Part shown: positions 40,727-49,833 of the stretch, one piece after another
How positions within the stretch are numbered: position 1 is the stretch's first letter
Layout: each line of letters begins with the position of its first letter
From: Streptomyces glomeratus
GTDB taxonomy: Bacteria > Actinomycetota > Actinomycetes > Streptomycetales > Streptomycetaceae
NCBI RefSeq assembly: GCF_021462825.1
Contig: NZ_JAKEEB010000001.1
Coordinates: 248,001-312,000, forward strand
Direction of reading: 5' to 3'
Length of the DNA: 64,000 nucleotides
Made by a program: the position numbers and the translations under genes
The notes under the pieces: model-generated
Databases searched by the model: none
Seen by the model: the letters and a program-made list of their open reading frames with translations, nothing else
What the model was told of the DNA's origin: nothing

Positions 40727-43700
40727 CTAACCCTCTGTCCGCGGCGGCAGTTTCGGGCGGGTCCTGTCCGGGACGTCGCTGTAGTCCGGCGCTTCGGCCG
40801 CCGGTTGGGTGTGCAGCAGTTCCAGGGCCAGTTCGACCGCGTCGCTCAACTGCCTGTGCCGGCCCTCCGCCCAGTCCAGCGGGGTGCGCAGGATCTCCAG
40901 GTCGGGGGCGACACCATGGTTCTCGACCGACCACCCGTACGCGTTGAACCAGGCCGCGTTCATCGGGACCGTGATCACCGTGCCGTCGCCCAGGCGGTGG
41001 CGGCCCGTCATGCCCACCACCCCGCCCCAGGTGCGCTGGCCCACCACCGGGCCGAGCTTCAGCTGCTTGATCGCGGCCGTGATCATGTCGCCGTCGGAGG
41101 CCGTGGCCTCGTCGGCCAGCGCCACGATCGGCCCGCGCGGTGCGTTCGAGGTGTACGACACCGGCTGGGCGTTGCGGGTCAGGTCCCACCCCAGGATCTT
41201 GCGCGTCAGCTTCTCGATGACCAGTTCGCTGATGTGGCCGCCCGCGTTGCCCCGTACGTCCACGATCAGCGCCGGCAGCGAGACCTCCATCCGCAGATCC
41301 CGGTTGAACTGCGCCCAGCCCGATCCCCCCATGTCCGGGATGTGCAGATAGCCGCAGCGGCCGCCGCTCAACTCGCGCACCACCGAGCGGCGTTTGGCCA
41401 CCCAGTCCTGGTAGCGCAACGGCCGCTCGTCGATCAACGGGATCACCGCGACCCTGCGCGGCGGTTCCCCGCCCTCGGCGGGCCGGAACGTCAGCTCGAC
41501 CGTCGTGCCGCCCGCGCCCGCCAGCAGCGGATACGGTCCCGTCAGCGGATCCACCGGCCGCCCGTCCACATGAGTCAGGACGGCCCCCTCCCGGATCCCC
41601 ATGCCCGCCAGCGGCGAGCGCGCCTTGGAGTCCGAGGACTCCCCCGGCAGGATCCTCTTCACCACCCAACAGCCGTCCCGGCGCACGAAGTTGGCGCCGA
41701 GCAGGCCCTGGTAGCGCTGGTAGTGCGCCGGGCCCTCGTTGCGCCGGGCCGGTGACACATAGGCGTGGGACGTGCCCAGCTCGCCCAGCACCTCGCGCAG
41801 CAGATCCGCGAAGTCGTCCGGGGAGGCGACCCGTTCGACCAGCGGACGGTACTGCCGCAGGATCGCGTCCCAGTCGATCCCGCACATGTCCGGCTCCCAG
41901 AAGTACGCCCGGATGATCCGGCCCGCCTCGGCGTACGCCTGCCGCCACTCCGCCCCGGGGTCCACCTCGTGCATGATCCGGCGCGTGTCGATCCAGACCG
42001 TCGTGTCGCTGTCTCCGGGCTCGGTCGATGGGACCGCGCGCAGCTCGCCCTCGTCGACGACCACCAGCCGCGACCCGTCCCCGCTCACCGCGTACCAGTC
42101 CAGGTGGCCGACCAGTTCGGACTTCTTCGCCTTGCTGATGGTGAAGTGCTCCAGGGTGGGCCGGCCGGAGGTGTCGTCCGGGTTCAGGAACGTCTCGCCG
42201 AGCGCGCCCGAGATCGGCCAGCGCAGCCAGACCAGGCCTCCGCCCGCGACGGGGTACAGCGAGGAGTACTTCGACGCCGGGACCGGGAACGGCGTCACCC
42301 GGCTCGCCAGGCCCTCGACCTCGACGGTCACCACCCCGTCGCCCTCCTCTTCCTCCAGCGGGTCGAGGCCGCCGGCCGCGGGACGTCCCTCCGGGTTCAG
42401 CGCGAAGGGGGAGGGGATCGCCGAGGACAGCGGAACCAGATACGGGCGGCAGCCGAGCGGGAAGGACAGGTCCCCGGTGTGCACGTCGTACACCGGGTCG
42501 AAGCCGCGCCAGGACAGGAACGCCAGATAGCGGCCGTCGCGGGTGAAGACCGGATTCTCGTCCTCGAAGCGGCCGTTGGTCACCTCGACGACCAGCCGGT
42601 CCTGGATTCGCGCCATCTTGATCTGCCTCAGCGACCGGCCGATCCACGGGTGAGACCAGGTCAGCCAGGCCCCGTCCGGGGAGAACGCGAGATCCCGCAC
42701 CGGGCCGTTGACCGACCGGACCAGCTCGGTGACCGTGCCGCCCTTGGCCGCCGTGCTCTCTTGCGGGGTGGCGTCCTCCTCGGCTTGCTGTGCTTCTTCG
42801 GCTCCCTGTAGTTCTTCGGCTCCGTGTGCCTCATCGGCTCTCTCGGCCTCTTCGGCTCCCTGTGCCTCATCGGCTCTCTCGGCCTCTTCGGCTCCCTGTG
42901 CCTCATCGGCCCTCTCGGCCTCTTCGGCTCTCTGAGACTCCTCAGCCCCCTTCGCCTCGCCGGCTCCCTGGACCTCATCGGTTCCCTGGGCCTCGCCTGC
43001 TTTCTCCGTGTCCTCGGCCCCCGAGGCTTCCGAGGCTTCCGTCGTCCCGACGGTCTCCTCCTCCGGCTCCGCCGTGTCGACGAGCAGCAGCCGACCGTCG
43101 TTGGAGGCGATCGCGAGCCGCTCGCCCTGGGGATCCGCCACCATCTCCAGGACCCGGCCCAGCTGTCCGCAGGCCAGTCGGCGCGGTGCGCGGTCGCCGG
43201 AGGCCCGCGGCAGATACACGATCTCGATCGCGTCGTCGCCCTCCGCGTCGGTGACATAGGCGACCTGCCCGGAGTCGCCCAGCATCTCCGGCAGCCGCAC
43301 CCGGACGCCGGGGGTGTCCGTGATCGTACGGGCGGGGCCGTCGCGGTGGGTGAGCCAGTACAGACTGCCGCGGACGACGACCGCGCTGGCCCGCCCGGTG
43401 TCGTCGACCGCGATGCCGTCCACGTGCTGGGTGGCCGGCACCTGGTACTTGCGGCGCCCCGCGCGCGGCCCGCCCAGACGTATCTCCAGACGGTGGGGGA
43501 CCGAATCGGGCGACAGGTCGTCGACGATCCACAGGTCGCCCGCGCACTGGTACACCACCCGCGTTCCGTCGCTGGACGCGTGCCGGGCGTAGAAGGCGTC
43601 GTGGTCGGTGTGGCGGCGCAGGTCCGAGCCGTCGTAGGCGCACGAGTACAGGTTTCCGATGCCCTCGTGGTCGGACAGGAACGCGATCCGTCCGTCCACG

Positions 43701-44323
43701 AACATCGGGGAGTCGAGATGGCCGTCGAGGTCGGCGAGCAGCCGCTGCCCGTGCAGCCAGAGCCGGCCCGTCGCGCCGCCCCGGTAGCGCTTCCAGGACA
43801 CCGGTTCATGGGGCGCGGCGCCGGTGAGAAGCAGTGTCATGTGTTCGCCCGCCACATTGGCGACGGCGATGTCGGAGACCGGGCCCCAGGGGAGCTTGCC
43901 GCCCGGCTCGCCATCGGTGGGGACCTTGTAGGCCCAGGTGAAATGGGTGAAGGGCTCGCCGTGCGAGGCGACGGCGAGGATGTCGGAGTGGCCGTCCGGC
44001 TCGGGGGGTGTCCAGCCGCAGACACGGGTGTCGGAGTTGCCCCAGTAGGTGAGCCGACGGCTGGGGCCGCCGTCGACCGGAGTCAGATGGATCTCGGGCA
44101 CCAGACTGCGCCAGCTCGTGTACGCGATGCGGTGGCCGTCGGGTGAGAAGCGGGGATGGCCGATCTTCGTGCGGTCGACGGTCAGCCGCCAGGCCCGGCC
44201 GGACCCCTCCAGCGGGGCCACCCACAGGTCGTCCTCGGCGACGAAGCAAAGTCGGTCGCCGTGCAGATGCGGGAAGCGGAGATAGCCGGGGGCGTTCTCG
44301 TGCACGTCGCTCGTGTCGCTCAC
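40727..44323 (-). CDS. Tricorn protease
   Basis: A 1198-residue self-compartmentalising serine peptidase (family S41) that trims oligopeptides downstream of the proteasome. N-terminal beta-propellers occupy about 1-700. The C1 domain begins near 790 with catalytic His853 (GTSHAYVS), a PDZ domain spans about 880-960, and the C2 domain carries nucleophile Ser1076 (ATASDGDM). The spacing between His and Ser is close to that of the Thermoplasma enzyme. An insert of about 110 residues (about 420-530), almost all Ala, Glu, Gln, Asp and Gly, interrupts the propeller region and contains 12-residue repeats. No signal peptide is present. Confidence 0.92.
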   Translation of the reverse strand: MSDTSDVHENAPGYLRFPHLHGDRLCFVAEDDLWVAPLEGSGRAWRLTVDRTKIGHPRFSPDGHRIAYTSWRSLVPEIHLTPVDGGPSRRLTYWGNSDTRVCGWTPPEPDGHSDILAVASHGEPFTHFTWAYKVPTDGEPGGKLPWGPVSDIAVANVAGEHMTLLLTGAAPHEPVSWKRYRGGATGRLWLHGQRLLADLDGHLDSPMFVDGRIAFLSDHEGIGNLYSCAYDGSDLRRHTDHDAFYARHASSDGTRVVYQCAGDLWIVDDLSPDSVPHRLEIRLGGPRAGRRKYQVPATQHVDGIAVDDTGRASAVVVRGSLYWLTHRDGPARTITDTPGVRVRLPEMLGDSGQVAYVTDAEGDDAIEIVYLPRASGDRAPRRLACGQLGRVLEMVADPQGERLAIASNDGRLLLVDTAEPEEETVGTTEASEASGAEDTEKAGEAQGTDEVQGAGEAKGAEESQRAEEAERADEAQGAEEAERADEAQGAEEAERADEAHGAEELQGAEEAQQAEEDATPQESTAAKGGTVTELVRSVNGPVRDLAFSPDGAWLTWSHPWIGRSLRQIKMARIQDRLVVEVTNGRFEDENPVFTRDGRYLAFLSWRGFDPVYDVHTGDLSFPLGCRPYLVPLSSAIPSPFALNPEGRPAAGGLDPLEEEEGDGVVTVEVEGLASRVTPFPVPASKYSSLYPVAGGGLVWLRWPISGALGETFLNPDDTSGRPTLEHFTISKAKKSELVGHLDWYAVSGDGSRLVVVDEGELRAVPSTEPGDSDTTVWIDTRRIMHEVDPGAEWRQAYAEAGRIIRAYFWEPDMCGIDWDAILRQYRPLVERVASPDDFADLLREVLGELGTSHAYVSPARRNEGPAHYQRYQGLLGANFVRRDGCWVVKRILPGESSDSKARSPLAGMGIREGAVLTHVDGRPVDPLTGPYPLLAGAGGTTVELTFRPAEGGEPPRRVAVIPLIDERPLRYQDWVAKRRSVVRELSGGRCGYLHIPDMGGSGWAQFNRDLRMEVSLPALIVDVRGNAGGHISELVIEKLTRKILGWDLTRNAQPVSYTSNAPRGPIVALADEATASDGDMITAAIKQLKLGPVVGQRTWGGVVGMTGRHRLGDGTVITVPMNAAWFNAYGWSVENHGVAPDLEILRTPLDWAEGRHRQLSDAVELALELLHTQPAAEAPDYSDVPDRTRPKLPPRTEG
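42825..42932. repeat. Three 36-bp direct repeats inside the tricorn gene
   Basis: Units at 42825-42860 and 42861-42896 are identical, and a third (42897-42932) differs at a few bases. They encode the 12-residue unit GAEEAERADEAQ and lie within a longer acidic low-complexity insert. Confidence 0.85.
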
Positions 44324-44427
44324 CTACCCATGCTTTTCCTGCCGACGGGCGGCGGCAACTCGTGGGCCGTTCGGGTGCTCGGGCGCACGCTGTATCGGTT
44401 GAGCGGGGAGTCCGTGATTCAAGACAC

Positions 44428-44484
44428 GTACGAAACGGTTTCGTTTCGTTCGTGGGGCGGGGTATCTTCGTGGTGGTACGAAAC
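44428..44484. promoter_or_regulatory. TetR-type operator and half-site
   Basis: A perfect palindrome, ACGAAAC-G-GTTTCGT (44430-44444), lies between the tricorn start and the TetR gene. A second GTACGAAAC occurs at 44476-44484, 48 bp from the first copy at 44428. Autoregulation by the downstream TetR protein is the likely meaning. Confidence 0.65.
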
Positions 44485-44536
44485 CGGGTCGTCCGGAGCG
44501 TCGCCGCCCCGGACGCGGAGCAGGAAGGTGAGTCAC

Positions 44537-45136
44537 ATGACTGAGACCGCAACGGCGCGGCGCAGTCGGATCACCCCCGAGCGCGAGGCCGAGCTGTACG
44601 CGGCCGTGCTCGACCTGCTCCGGGAGATCGGCTACGACGCCTTGACGATGGACGCCGTGGCCGCCCGCACCCGGTCCAGCAAGGCCACCCTCTACCGCCA
44701 GTGGGGCGGCAAGGCCGAGCTGGTCGTGAAGGCCATCCGGCACGGTAAGCCGGGCCCCGTCAGCGAGGTCGACACCGGCTCGCTCCGGGGCGACCTGCAC
44801 GCCCTCGTGGCACGCGAGGACGACTGCATCATGGAGCAGAACTCCGCCCTGATGCGGGGTGTCGCCATGGCGATGCACCACAACGACGACCTGCGCCAGG
44901 CGTTCCGGGAGCAGCTCATCGAACCCGAGATGGCGGAGTTCCAGCGTGTGCTGCAACGCGCCGTCGAGCGGGGCGAGATCCGTCCGGACTGCCCTGCGCT
45001 GGACTTCCTGGTGCACATGCTGGTCGGCGGCTTCGCCACGCGCACGCTGATCGACGACCAGCCGCCGACCCAGGCCTTCCTCACGTCGTACCTCGACGCC
45101 GTGGTCCTCCCCGCCCTCGGCGCGCCCACCACCTGA
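44537..45136 (+). CDS. TetR family regulator of MMPL exporter
   Basis: A 199-residue TetR regulator with DNA-binding helices at about residues 15-60 (TRSSKATLYRQWGGKAELVV) and a TetR_C-type ligand domain. ATG 44537 follows GGAAGGTGAG. A GAAAC/GTTTC palindrome lies about 100 bp upstream. The MMPL transporter gene follows 101 bp downstream on the same strand, a very common actinobacterial pair, so it most likely represses itself and the exporter. Confidence 0.87.
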   Translation: MTETATARRSRITPEREAELYAAVLDLLREIGYDALTMDAVAARTRSSKATLYRQWGGKAELVVKAIRHGKPGPVSEVDTGSLRGDLHALVAREDDCIMEQNSALMRGVAMAMHHNDDLRQAFREQLIEPEMAEFQRVLQRAVERGEIRPDCPALDFLVHMLVGGFATRTLIDDQPPTQAFLTSYLDAVVLPALGAPTT

Positions 45137-45237
45137 CCAGTCCCCGCAGCTAGCCCCTACCTGACGTCACCGCTCACGTCGTCGGGCTGATCAACCCTGC
45201 CCTGAACACCCCACGACCTGACCGGGAGTACGCCCTC

Positions 45238-47463
45238 GTGGCCACGTTTCTCTACAGACTCGGCCGACTCGCCTTCCGGCGACGGCACTTCGTCGCCCTG
45301 ATATGGGTGGCGCTGCTGACACTCGCGGGCGTCGGCGCCGCCAGCGCCCCCGCAGCGGGCTCCTCCTCATTCTCCATCCCAGGCACCGAGGCCCAGAGGG
45401 CCTTCGACCTGCTGGAACAGCGCTTCCCCGGGATGAGCGCCGACGGGGCGACCGCACGCGTCGTCTTCAAGGCGCCGGGCGGGGAGAAGGTGACGGCGAA
45501 GGACAACAAGGCGGTCGTCGAGAAGGCCGTCGAGGAACTGCGCGACGGCTCCGAAGTCGTCTCCGTCGCCGACCCGTTCGCCGCGCACGCCGTCAACAAG
45601 GACGGCACGATCGCCTACGCCCAGGTGAAGTACAAGGTCTCCGGCATGGAGCTGAAGGACGCCTCCAAGGACGCCCTCAAGGAGGCCGCGCACAGGGCCC
45701 GGGACGGCGGGCTGACCGTCGAGGTCGGCGGTGACGCGCTGTCGGCCGTACCGGAGACCGGTTCGACCGAGGTCATCGGCATCGCGGTCGCCGCGGTCGT
45801 CCTCGTCATCACCTTCGGTTCCCTGGTGGCCGCCGGACTGCCCCTGCTCACCGCCCTGGTCGGCGTCGGCATCGGCGTCTCCGCGATCGCGGCGCTGGCG
45901 AACGCCCTGGACCTGGGCTCGACCACCTCCACGCTGGCGACGATGATCGGCCTTGCGGTGGGCATCGACTACGCGCTGTTCATCGTCTCCCGCTACCGGA
46001 CGGAGCTGGCCGAGGGCCGTGAGCGCGAGGAGGCGGCCGGCCGGGCGGTCGGCACGGCGGGCTCGGCGGTGGTGTTCGCGGGCCTGACCGTCGTGATCGC
46101 GCTGGTGGGTCTGGCCGTGGTCAACATCCCGATGCTGACGAAGATGGGCGTCGCCGCGGCGGGCACGGTAGCCATCGCCGTCCTGATCGCTCTGACGATG
46201 ATCCCGTCTCTGCTGGGCTACGCGGGCCGCAGGGTCAAGCCGGCGGGCGAGAAGAGCAGGCTGCTGGGCGGTGGCCGGGCCGCCGCCGGCAACGGCCGGC
46301 CGAACATGGGCACGCGCTGGGCGAGCTTCGTCGTCCGCCGTCCGCTGGCCGTCCTGCTGCTGGGTGTCGTGGGGCTCGGCGCCGCGGCCGTGCCGGCGTC
46401 CCAGCTGCAGCTGGGCCTGCCGGACGACGGTTCGCAGCCGACGTCCACCACCCAGCGCCGGGCCTACGACCTGCTCTCCGAGGGCTTCGGTCCCGGGTTC
46501 AACGGGCCGCTCATGGTCGTTGTCGACGCGAAGGCGAGTGACGACCCGAAGGCGGCTGTCACCACGGTGACCAGCGACATCAAGGGCATGAAGGACGTTG
46601 TGACGGTCACGCCGGCGACGTACAACAAGTCCGGTGACACCGCGATGATCACGGTGATCCCCGGCTCGAAGCCGTCCTCCGCCACCACCGAGGACCTGGT
46701 GCACGGCATTCGCGACGCGGGCGTCGGCATCACGGCGGACACCGATGCGAAGCTGCTGGTCACGGGCACGACGGCGATGAACATCGATGTCTCGCAGAAG
46801 CTGAACGACGCGCTGGTCCCCTATCTGGCGCTGGTGGTCGGCCTCGCCTTCCTCCTGCTGATCGTGGTCTTCCGCTCGATCCTGGTCCCGCTGAAGGCGG
46901 CGCTCGGCTTCCTGCTCTCGGTGACGGCGGCGCTCGGCGCGGTGGTCGCGGTCTTCCAGTGGGGCTGGCTGTCCGGCCTGATGGGTGTCGAGGAGACGGG
47001 CCCGATCATGTCGATGATGCCGATCTTCATGGTGGGCGTCGTCTTCGGCCTGGCGATGGACTACGAGGTCTTCCTGGTGACCCGGATGCGCGAGGCGTAC
47101 GTCCACGGGGAGCCCCCGGGCCAGGCGATCGTGACCGGCTTCAAGCACGGTGCCCGGGTCGTCACCGCGGCCGCGGTCATCATGATCGCCGTCTTCTCCG
47201 GCTTCATCGGCTCCAGCGAGTCGATGATCAAGATGATCGGCTTCGGTCTCGCGGTCGCGGTCTTCTTCGACGCGTTCGTGGTCCGCATGGCGCTGGTGCC
47301 GGCGGTCCTGGCGCTCCTCGGCCGCAGGGCCTGGTGGCTGCCGAAGTGGCTGGACCGGGTCCTGCCCAACGTGGACGTCGAGGGTGACGGCCTGCGCTCC
47401 GGACCCGCCGCCGGCCCGAGGGACCCGGACACGGACCAGAGCCGGGAACTGGTCCGAGCCTGA
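45238..47463 (+). CDS. MMPL/RND-superfamily transporter
   Basis: A 741-residue membrane transporter with two repeats of one helix, a large extracytoplasmic domain and five or six helices, about 12 spans in all. Proton-relay type motifs GLAVGIDYALFIVSRYRTE and FGLAMDYEVFLVTRMRE occur at equivalent places in the two halves. Such proteins export lipids, drugs or secondary metabolites using the proton gradient. The short hydrophilic C-terminus has no extra domain. GTG 45238 is the start. Confidence 0.9.
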   Translation: MATFLYRLGRLAFRRRHFVALIWVALLTLAGVGAASAPAAGSSSFSIPGTEAQRAFDLLEQRFPGMSADGATARVVFKAPGGEKVTAKDNKAVVEKAVEELRDGSEVVSVADPFAAHAVNKDGTIAYAQVKYKVSGMELKDASKDALKEAAHRARDGGLTVEVGGDALSAVPETGSTEVIGIAVAAVVLVITFGSLVAAGLPLLTALVGVGIGVSAIAALANALDLGSTTSTLATMIGLAVGIDYALFIVSRYRTELAEGREREEAAGRAVGTAGSAVVFAGLTVVIALVGLAVVNIPMLTKMGVAAAGTVAIAVLIALTMIPSLLGYAGRRVKPAGEKSRLLGGGRAAAGNGRPNMGTRWASFVVRRPLAVLLLGVVGLGAAAVPASQLQLGLPDDGSQPTSTTQRRAYDLLSEGFGPGFNGPLMVVVDAKASDDPKAAVTTVTSDIKGMKDVVTVTPATYNKSGDTAMITVIPGSKPSSATTEDLVHGIRDAGVGITADTDAKLLVTGTTAMNIDVSQKLNDALVPYLALVVGLAFLLLIVVFRSILVPLKAALGFLLSVTAALGAVVAVFQWGWLSGLMGVEETGPIMSMMPIFMVGVVFGLAMDYEVFLVTRMREAYVHGEPPGQAIVTGFKHGARVVTAAAVIMIAVFSGFIGSSESMIKMIGFGLAVAVFFDAFVVRMALVPAVLALLGRRAWWLPKWLDRVLPNVDVEGDGLRSGPAAGPRDPDTDQSRELVRA

Positions 47464-47480
47464 CCACGGCCCCCTGGAAC

Positions 47481-47518
47481 CGGCGGGGCGCCCCACCACC
47501 GGGTGGGGCGCCCCGCCG
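47481..47518. terminator. 17-bp stem hairpin, bidirectional
   Basis: CGGCGGGGCGCCCCACC (47481-47497) and its exact complement (47502-47518) are separated by 4 nt, between the convergent MMPL and ssgE genes. Confidence 0.88.
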
Positions 47519-47522
47519 TCGT

Positions 47523-47867
47523 TCAGTGCAGTGAGGTGGTTGCTGCCAGGTATGTCCGCTGCAGGAAGTGCACCAGTTCCTTCGACTCGAACTGGACCAC
47601 CTCGACTCCCCGTGCCGAGTGCAGCTCCATCACCGCCTGGACCCGGCCGCACGGCCAGATGCGGACGTCACCGCGGCCCGCCGGGGCGCGGAGGCCCTTT
47701 TCCAGAAGATCCCGGGAGAAGGCCCACTCATGGGGACCGGGGAGGCCGATGTGGACGGAGCGGGGGTCCTGGTCCGGGTCGTAGCGGAGGATCACGGGGA
47801 CCGCGTCCGGGGCTTCCGGGGAGTCGGTGACCAGATGGGCTCGTGCGTACTGTTCCACCACGGACAT
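47523..47867 (-). CDS. ssgE: SsgA-like sporulation protein SsgE
   Basis: A 114-residue SALP-family protein, specific to sporulating actinomycetes, that helps control cell-wall remodelling during septation and spore separation. The family segments DPRSVHIGLPGPHEWAFSRD and GRGDVRIWPCG are present. Assignment as SsgE rests on position between the MMPL/ECF-transporter genes and the tandem PBPs, as at SCO3158. ATG 47867 follows GAGGAG; a GTG or ATG eight codons upstream would lack that. It is divergent from the nickel transporter operon. Confidence 0.85.
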   Translation of the reverse strand: MSVVEQYARAHLVTDSPEAPDAVPVILRYDPDQDPRSVHIGLPGPHEWAFSRDLLEKGLRAPAGRGDVRIWPCGRVQAVMELHSARGVEVVQFESKELVHFLQRTYLAATTSLH

Positions 47868-47911
47868 AGGACCACTCCTCACGCGCGTCACCCGAGCAGG
47901 TACCTGTGAAT

Positions 47912-47958
47912 CCGCTTTCTATGCCCCCTTCCAATGTGACATAGCGCGAGGAAAGCGG
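47912..47958. promoter_or_regulatory. Nested inverted repeat upstream of ssgE
   Basis: CCGCTTTC (47912-47919) and GAAAGCGG (47951-47958) are exact complements, with an inner CTATG/CATAG pair (47919-47923 and 47940-47944). It lies 45-90 bp upstream of the ssgE start and could be its operator. Confidence 0.45.
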
Positions 47959-47998
47959 CACTTGTCGCCTGCAAGCGGCTGTCCCTTGTTCCCAGCTC

Positions 47999-48036
47999 TT
48001 GCAAGCCATTCGCAATAAGCGGGTATCCTCCCAGCG
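47999..48036 (+). promoter_or_regulatory. Nur-box-like operator and leaderless promoter of nikMN
   Basis: TTGCAA-GCCAT-TCGCAA (47999-48015) matches the Streptomyces Nur (nickel-responsive Fur) box tTGCaa-N5-ttGCAA at all but one position. A -10 box TATCCT (48024-48029) follows, and 6 nt later comes the GTG start at 48036, so the transcript should begin at the start codon. The operator covers the expected -35 region, consistent with repression when nickel is abundant. Confidence 0.65.
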
Positions 48037-49070
48037 TGCATGTGCCCGACGGATTCATCAACGCTCCCACGTCCGCCGCGACCGGTGTCCTCGCCGCGGG
48101 CGCCCTGGCGGTCAGCCTCAAGGGCGCCAGGCGTGAACTCGACGAACGGACCGCGCCTCTGGCCGGTCTGGTGGCCGCCTTCATCTTCGCCGTGCAGATG
48201 CTGAACTTCCCGGTCGCCGCCGGCACCAGCGGTCATCTGCTCGGCGGTGCGCTCGCCGCCATCCTGGTCGGGCCGTTCACCGGCATCCTGTGCGTTTCCG
48301 TCGTGCTGCTGATGCAGGGCATCCTCTTCGCCGACGGCGGCCTGACCGCCCTGGGCGTCAACATCACCGACATGGCCATCGTGACGACCGTGGTCGCCTA
48401 CGCCGTCTTCCGCGGGCTGGTCAAGGCCCTGCCCCGCACGCGTCGCTCGGTCACCGTCGCCTCCTTCCTCGCGGCCCTCGTCTCCGTCCCGGCCGCCGCC
48501 GTCGTCTTCACCCTGATCTACGCGATCGGCGGCACCACCGACGTCGCGATCGGCAAGGTCGCCACCGCGATGATCGGCGTCCATGTCCTCATCGGCATCG
48601 GCGAGGCCACCATCACCGCTCTCACGGTCGGCGCCGTCATCGCAGTGCGGCCCGACCTCGTCCACGGGGCCCGGGGTCTCACCCGGCGCCTCAAGCTGCG
48701 CGTCGGCGGCGAACTGGTCGACGCGCCCGCCGCCACGCCCGAACCCGTCGCCGCCCGCTCCCGCCGCGGGCTCTGGATCACCGGCCTCGTCGCGTCCCTC
48801 GTCCTCGCCGGCGTCGTCAGCTTCTACGCCTCCTCCAGCCCCGACGGACTCGAGAAGGTCGCCGCCGACCAGGGCATCGACAAGAAGACCGAGCGGCACG
48901 CGAACGCGGACTCCCCGCTCGCCGGCTACTCCGTCAAGGACATCCGCGACTCCCGCCTCTCCGGCGGACTGGCGGGTGTGATCGGCGTCGGTGCCACCGT
49001 CGTCGCGGGCAGCGCCGTCTTCTGGGCCGTACGCCGACGCCGTGCCGGCGAACCCGTCGAGGCGGGCTGA
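48036..49070 (+). CDS. ECF nickel/cobalt transporter substrate subunit, NikM-NikN fusion
   Basis: A 344-residue membrane protein. Residues 1-205 are a CbiM/NikM subunit whose N-terminus MHVPDGF supplies the metal-coordinating residues; the PDGF form is typical of NikM rather than CbiM. A second part (about 245-335) carries a helix, the SPDGLEKVA motif of the PDGLE/NikN domain, and another helix, so M and N are fused. It binds Ni2+ or Co2+ for the ECF module encoded downstream. Nickel is favoured because of the Nur-like box. Translation starts at GTG 48036 and is probably leaderless. Confidence 0.87.
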   Translation: MHVPDGFINAPTSAATGVLAAGALAVSLKGARRELDERTAPLAGLVAAFIFAVQMLNFPVAAGTSGHLLGGALAAILVGPFTGILCVSVVLLMQGILFADGGLTALGVNITDMAIVTTVVAYAVFRGLVKALPRTRRSVTVASFLAALVSVPAAAVVFTLIYAIGGTTDVAIGKVATAMIGVHVLIGIGEATITALTVGAVIAVRPDLVHGARGLTRRLKLRVGGELVDAPAATPEPVAARSRRGLWITGLVASLVLAGVVSFYASSSPDGLEKVAADQGIDKKTERHANADSPLAGYSVKDIRDSRLSGGLAGVIGVGATVVAGSAVFWAVRRRRAGEPVEAG

Positions 49071-49071
49071 C

Positions 49072-49833
49072 GTGGGTGCCGGGCACGCGCACAGGCTCTA
49101 CCGGCACGGGCACTCGCCCGTGCACATCCTGCCGCCGCACACCAAGCTCGCGGCCGCCTTCGCGTTCGTGGTGGTCGTGGTGTCGACGCCCCGCGAGGCC
49201 ATGTGGGCGTTCGCGCTGTACGCCGGACTGCTCGGCCTCGTCGCGTACGCGGCCCGCGTCCCGGCCGCCTTTCTGCTGCGGCGGCTGCTGATCGAGATAC
49301 CGTTCGTCGCCTTCGCCGTGCTCATGCCGTTCGTGGCCGAGGGCGAGCGCGTCGACGTCCTCGGCGTGTCGCTGAGCGTCAGCGGACTGTGGGGCGCCTG
49401 GAACGTCCTCGCCAAGGGCACCCTCGGCGTCGCCGCCTCCGTGCTCCTCGCCGCCACCACCGAACTGCGCGAACTGCTCCTCGGACTCCAGCGGCTCAGG
49501 CTGCCCCCGCTGCTGGTGCAGATCGCCTCTTTCATGATCCGCTACGGCGACGTCATCACCGACGAGATGCGGCGGATGCGGATCGCGCGGGAGTCGCGGG
49601 GATTCCAGGCGAGGGGCGTACGGCACTGGGGGGTGCTCGCCAAGTCAGCGGGGGCGCTGTTCATCCGCTCGTACGAGCGCGGCGAGCGCGTGCACCTCGC
49701 GATGGTCAGCCGCGGCTACGCCGGTTCCCTGCCGGTCATCGACCAGGTGACCGCGTCCCGGGCCCAGTGGTCCTGCGCCCTGGCCCTGCCCTTCGCCGCC
49801 CTCGTCGTCTGCCTGCTGGGATGGACCCTGTGA
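49072..49833 (+). CDS. ECF transporter transmembrane subunit CbiQ/NikQ
   Basis: A 253-residue membrane subunit with about five helices, linking the substrate subunit to the ATPase. The ARESRGFQARG segment near residue 170 is the conserved coupling-helix motif (Ala-Arg-Gly type) of EcfT proteins. GTG 49072 begins one base after the nikMN stop and follows GAGGCGGG. It overlaps the ATPase gene. Confidence 0.87.
   Translation: MGAGHAHRLYRHGHSPVHILPPHTKLAAAFAFVVVVVSTPREAMWAFALYAGLLGLVAYAARVPAAFLLRRLLIEIPFVAFAVLMPFVAEGERVDVLGVSLSVSGLWGAWNVLAKGTLGVAASVLLAATTELRELLLGLQRLRLPPLLVQIASFMIRYGDVITDEMRRMRIARESRGFQARGVRHWGVLAKSAGALFIRSYERGERVHLAMVSRGYAGSLPVIDQVTASRAQWSCALALPFAALVVCLLGWTL

Noticed and set aside
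42825..42932. 36-bp repeats as a possible CRISPR array
   Set aside because: The units are directly adjacent without unique spacers and encode an in-frame peptide repeat in the tricorn gene.
47868..48035. Cobalamin riboswitch upstream of the ECF metal transporter
   Set aside because: The gap is only 168 bp, shows no B12-box-like sequence, and the promoter appears to give a leaderless transcript.
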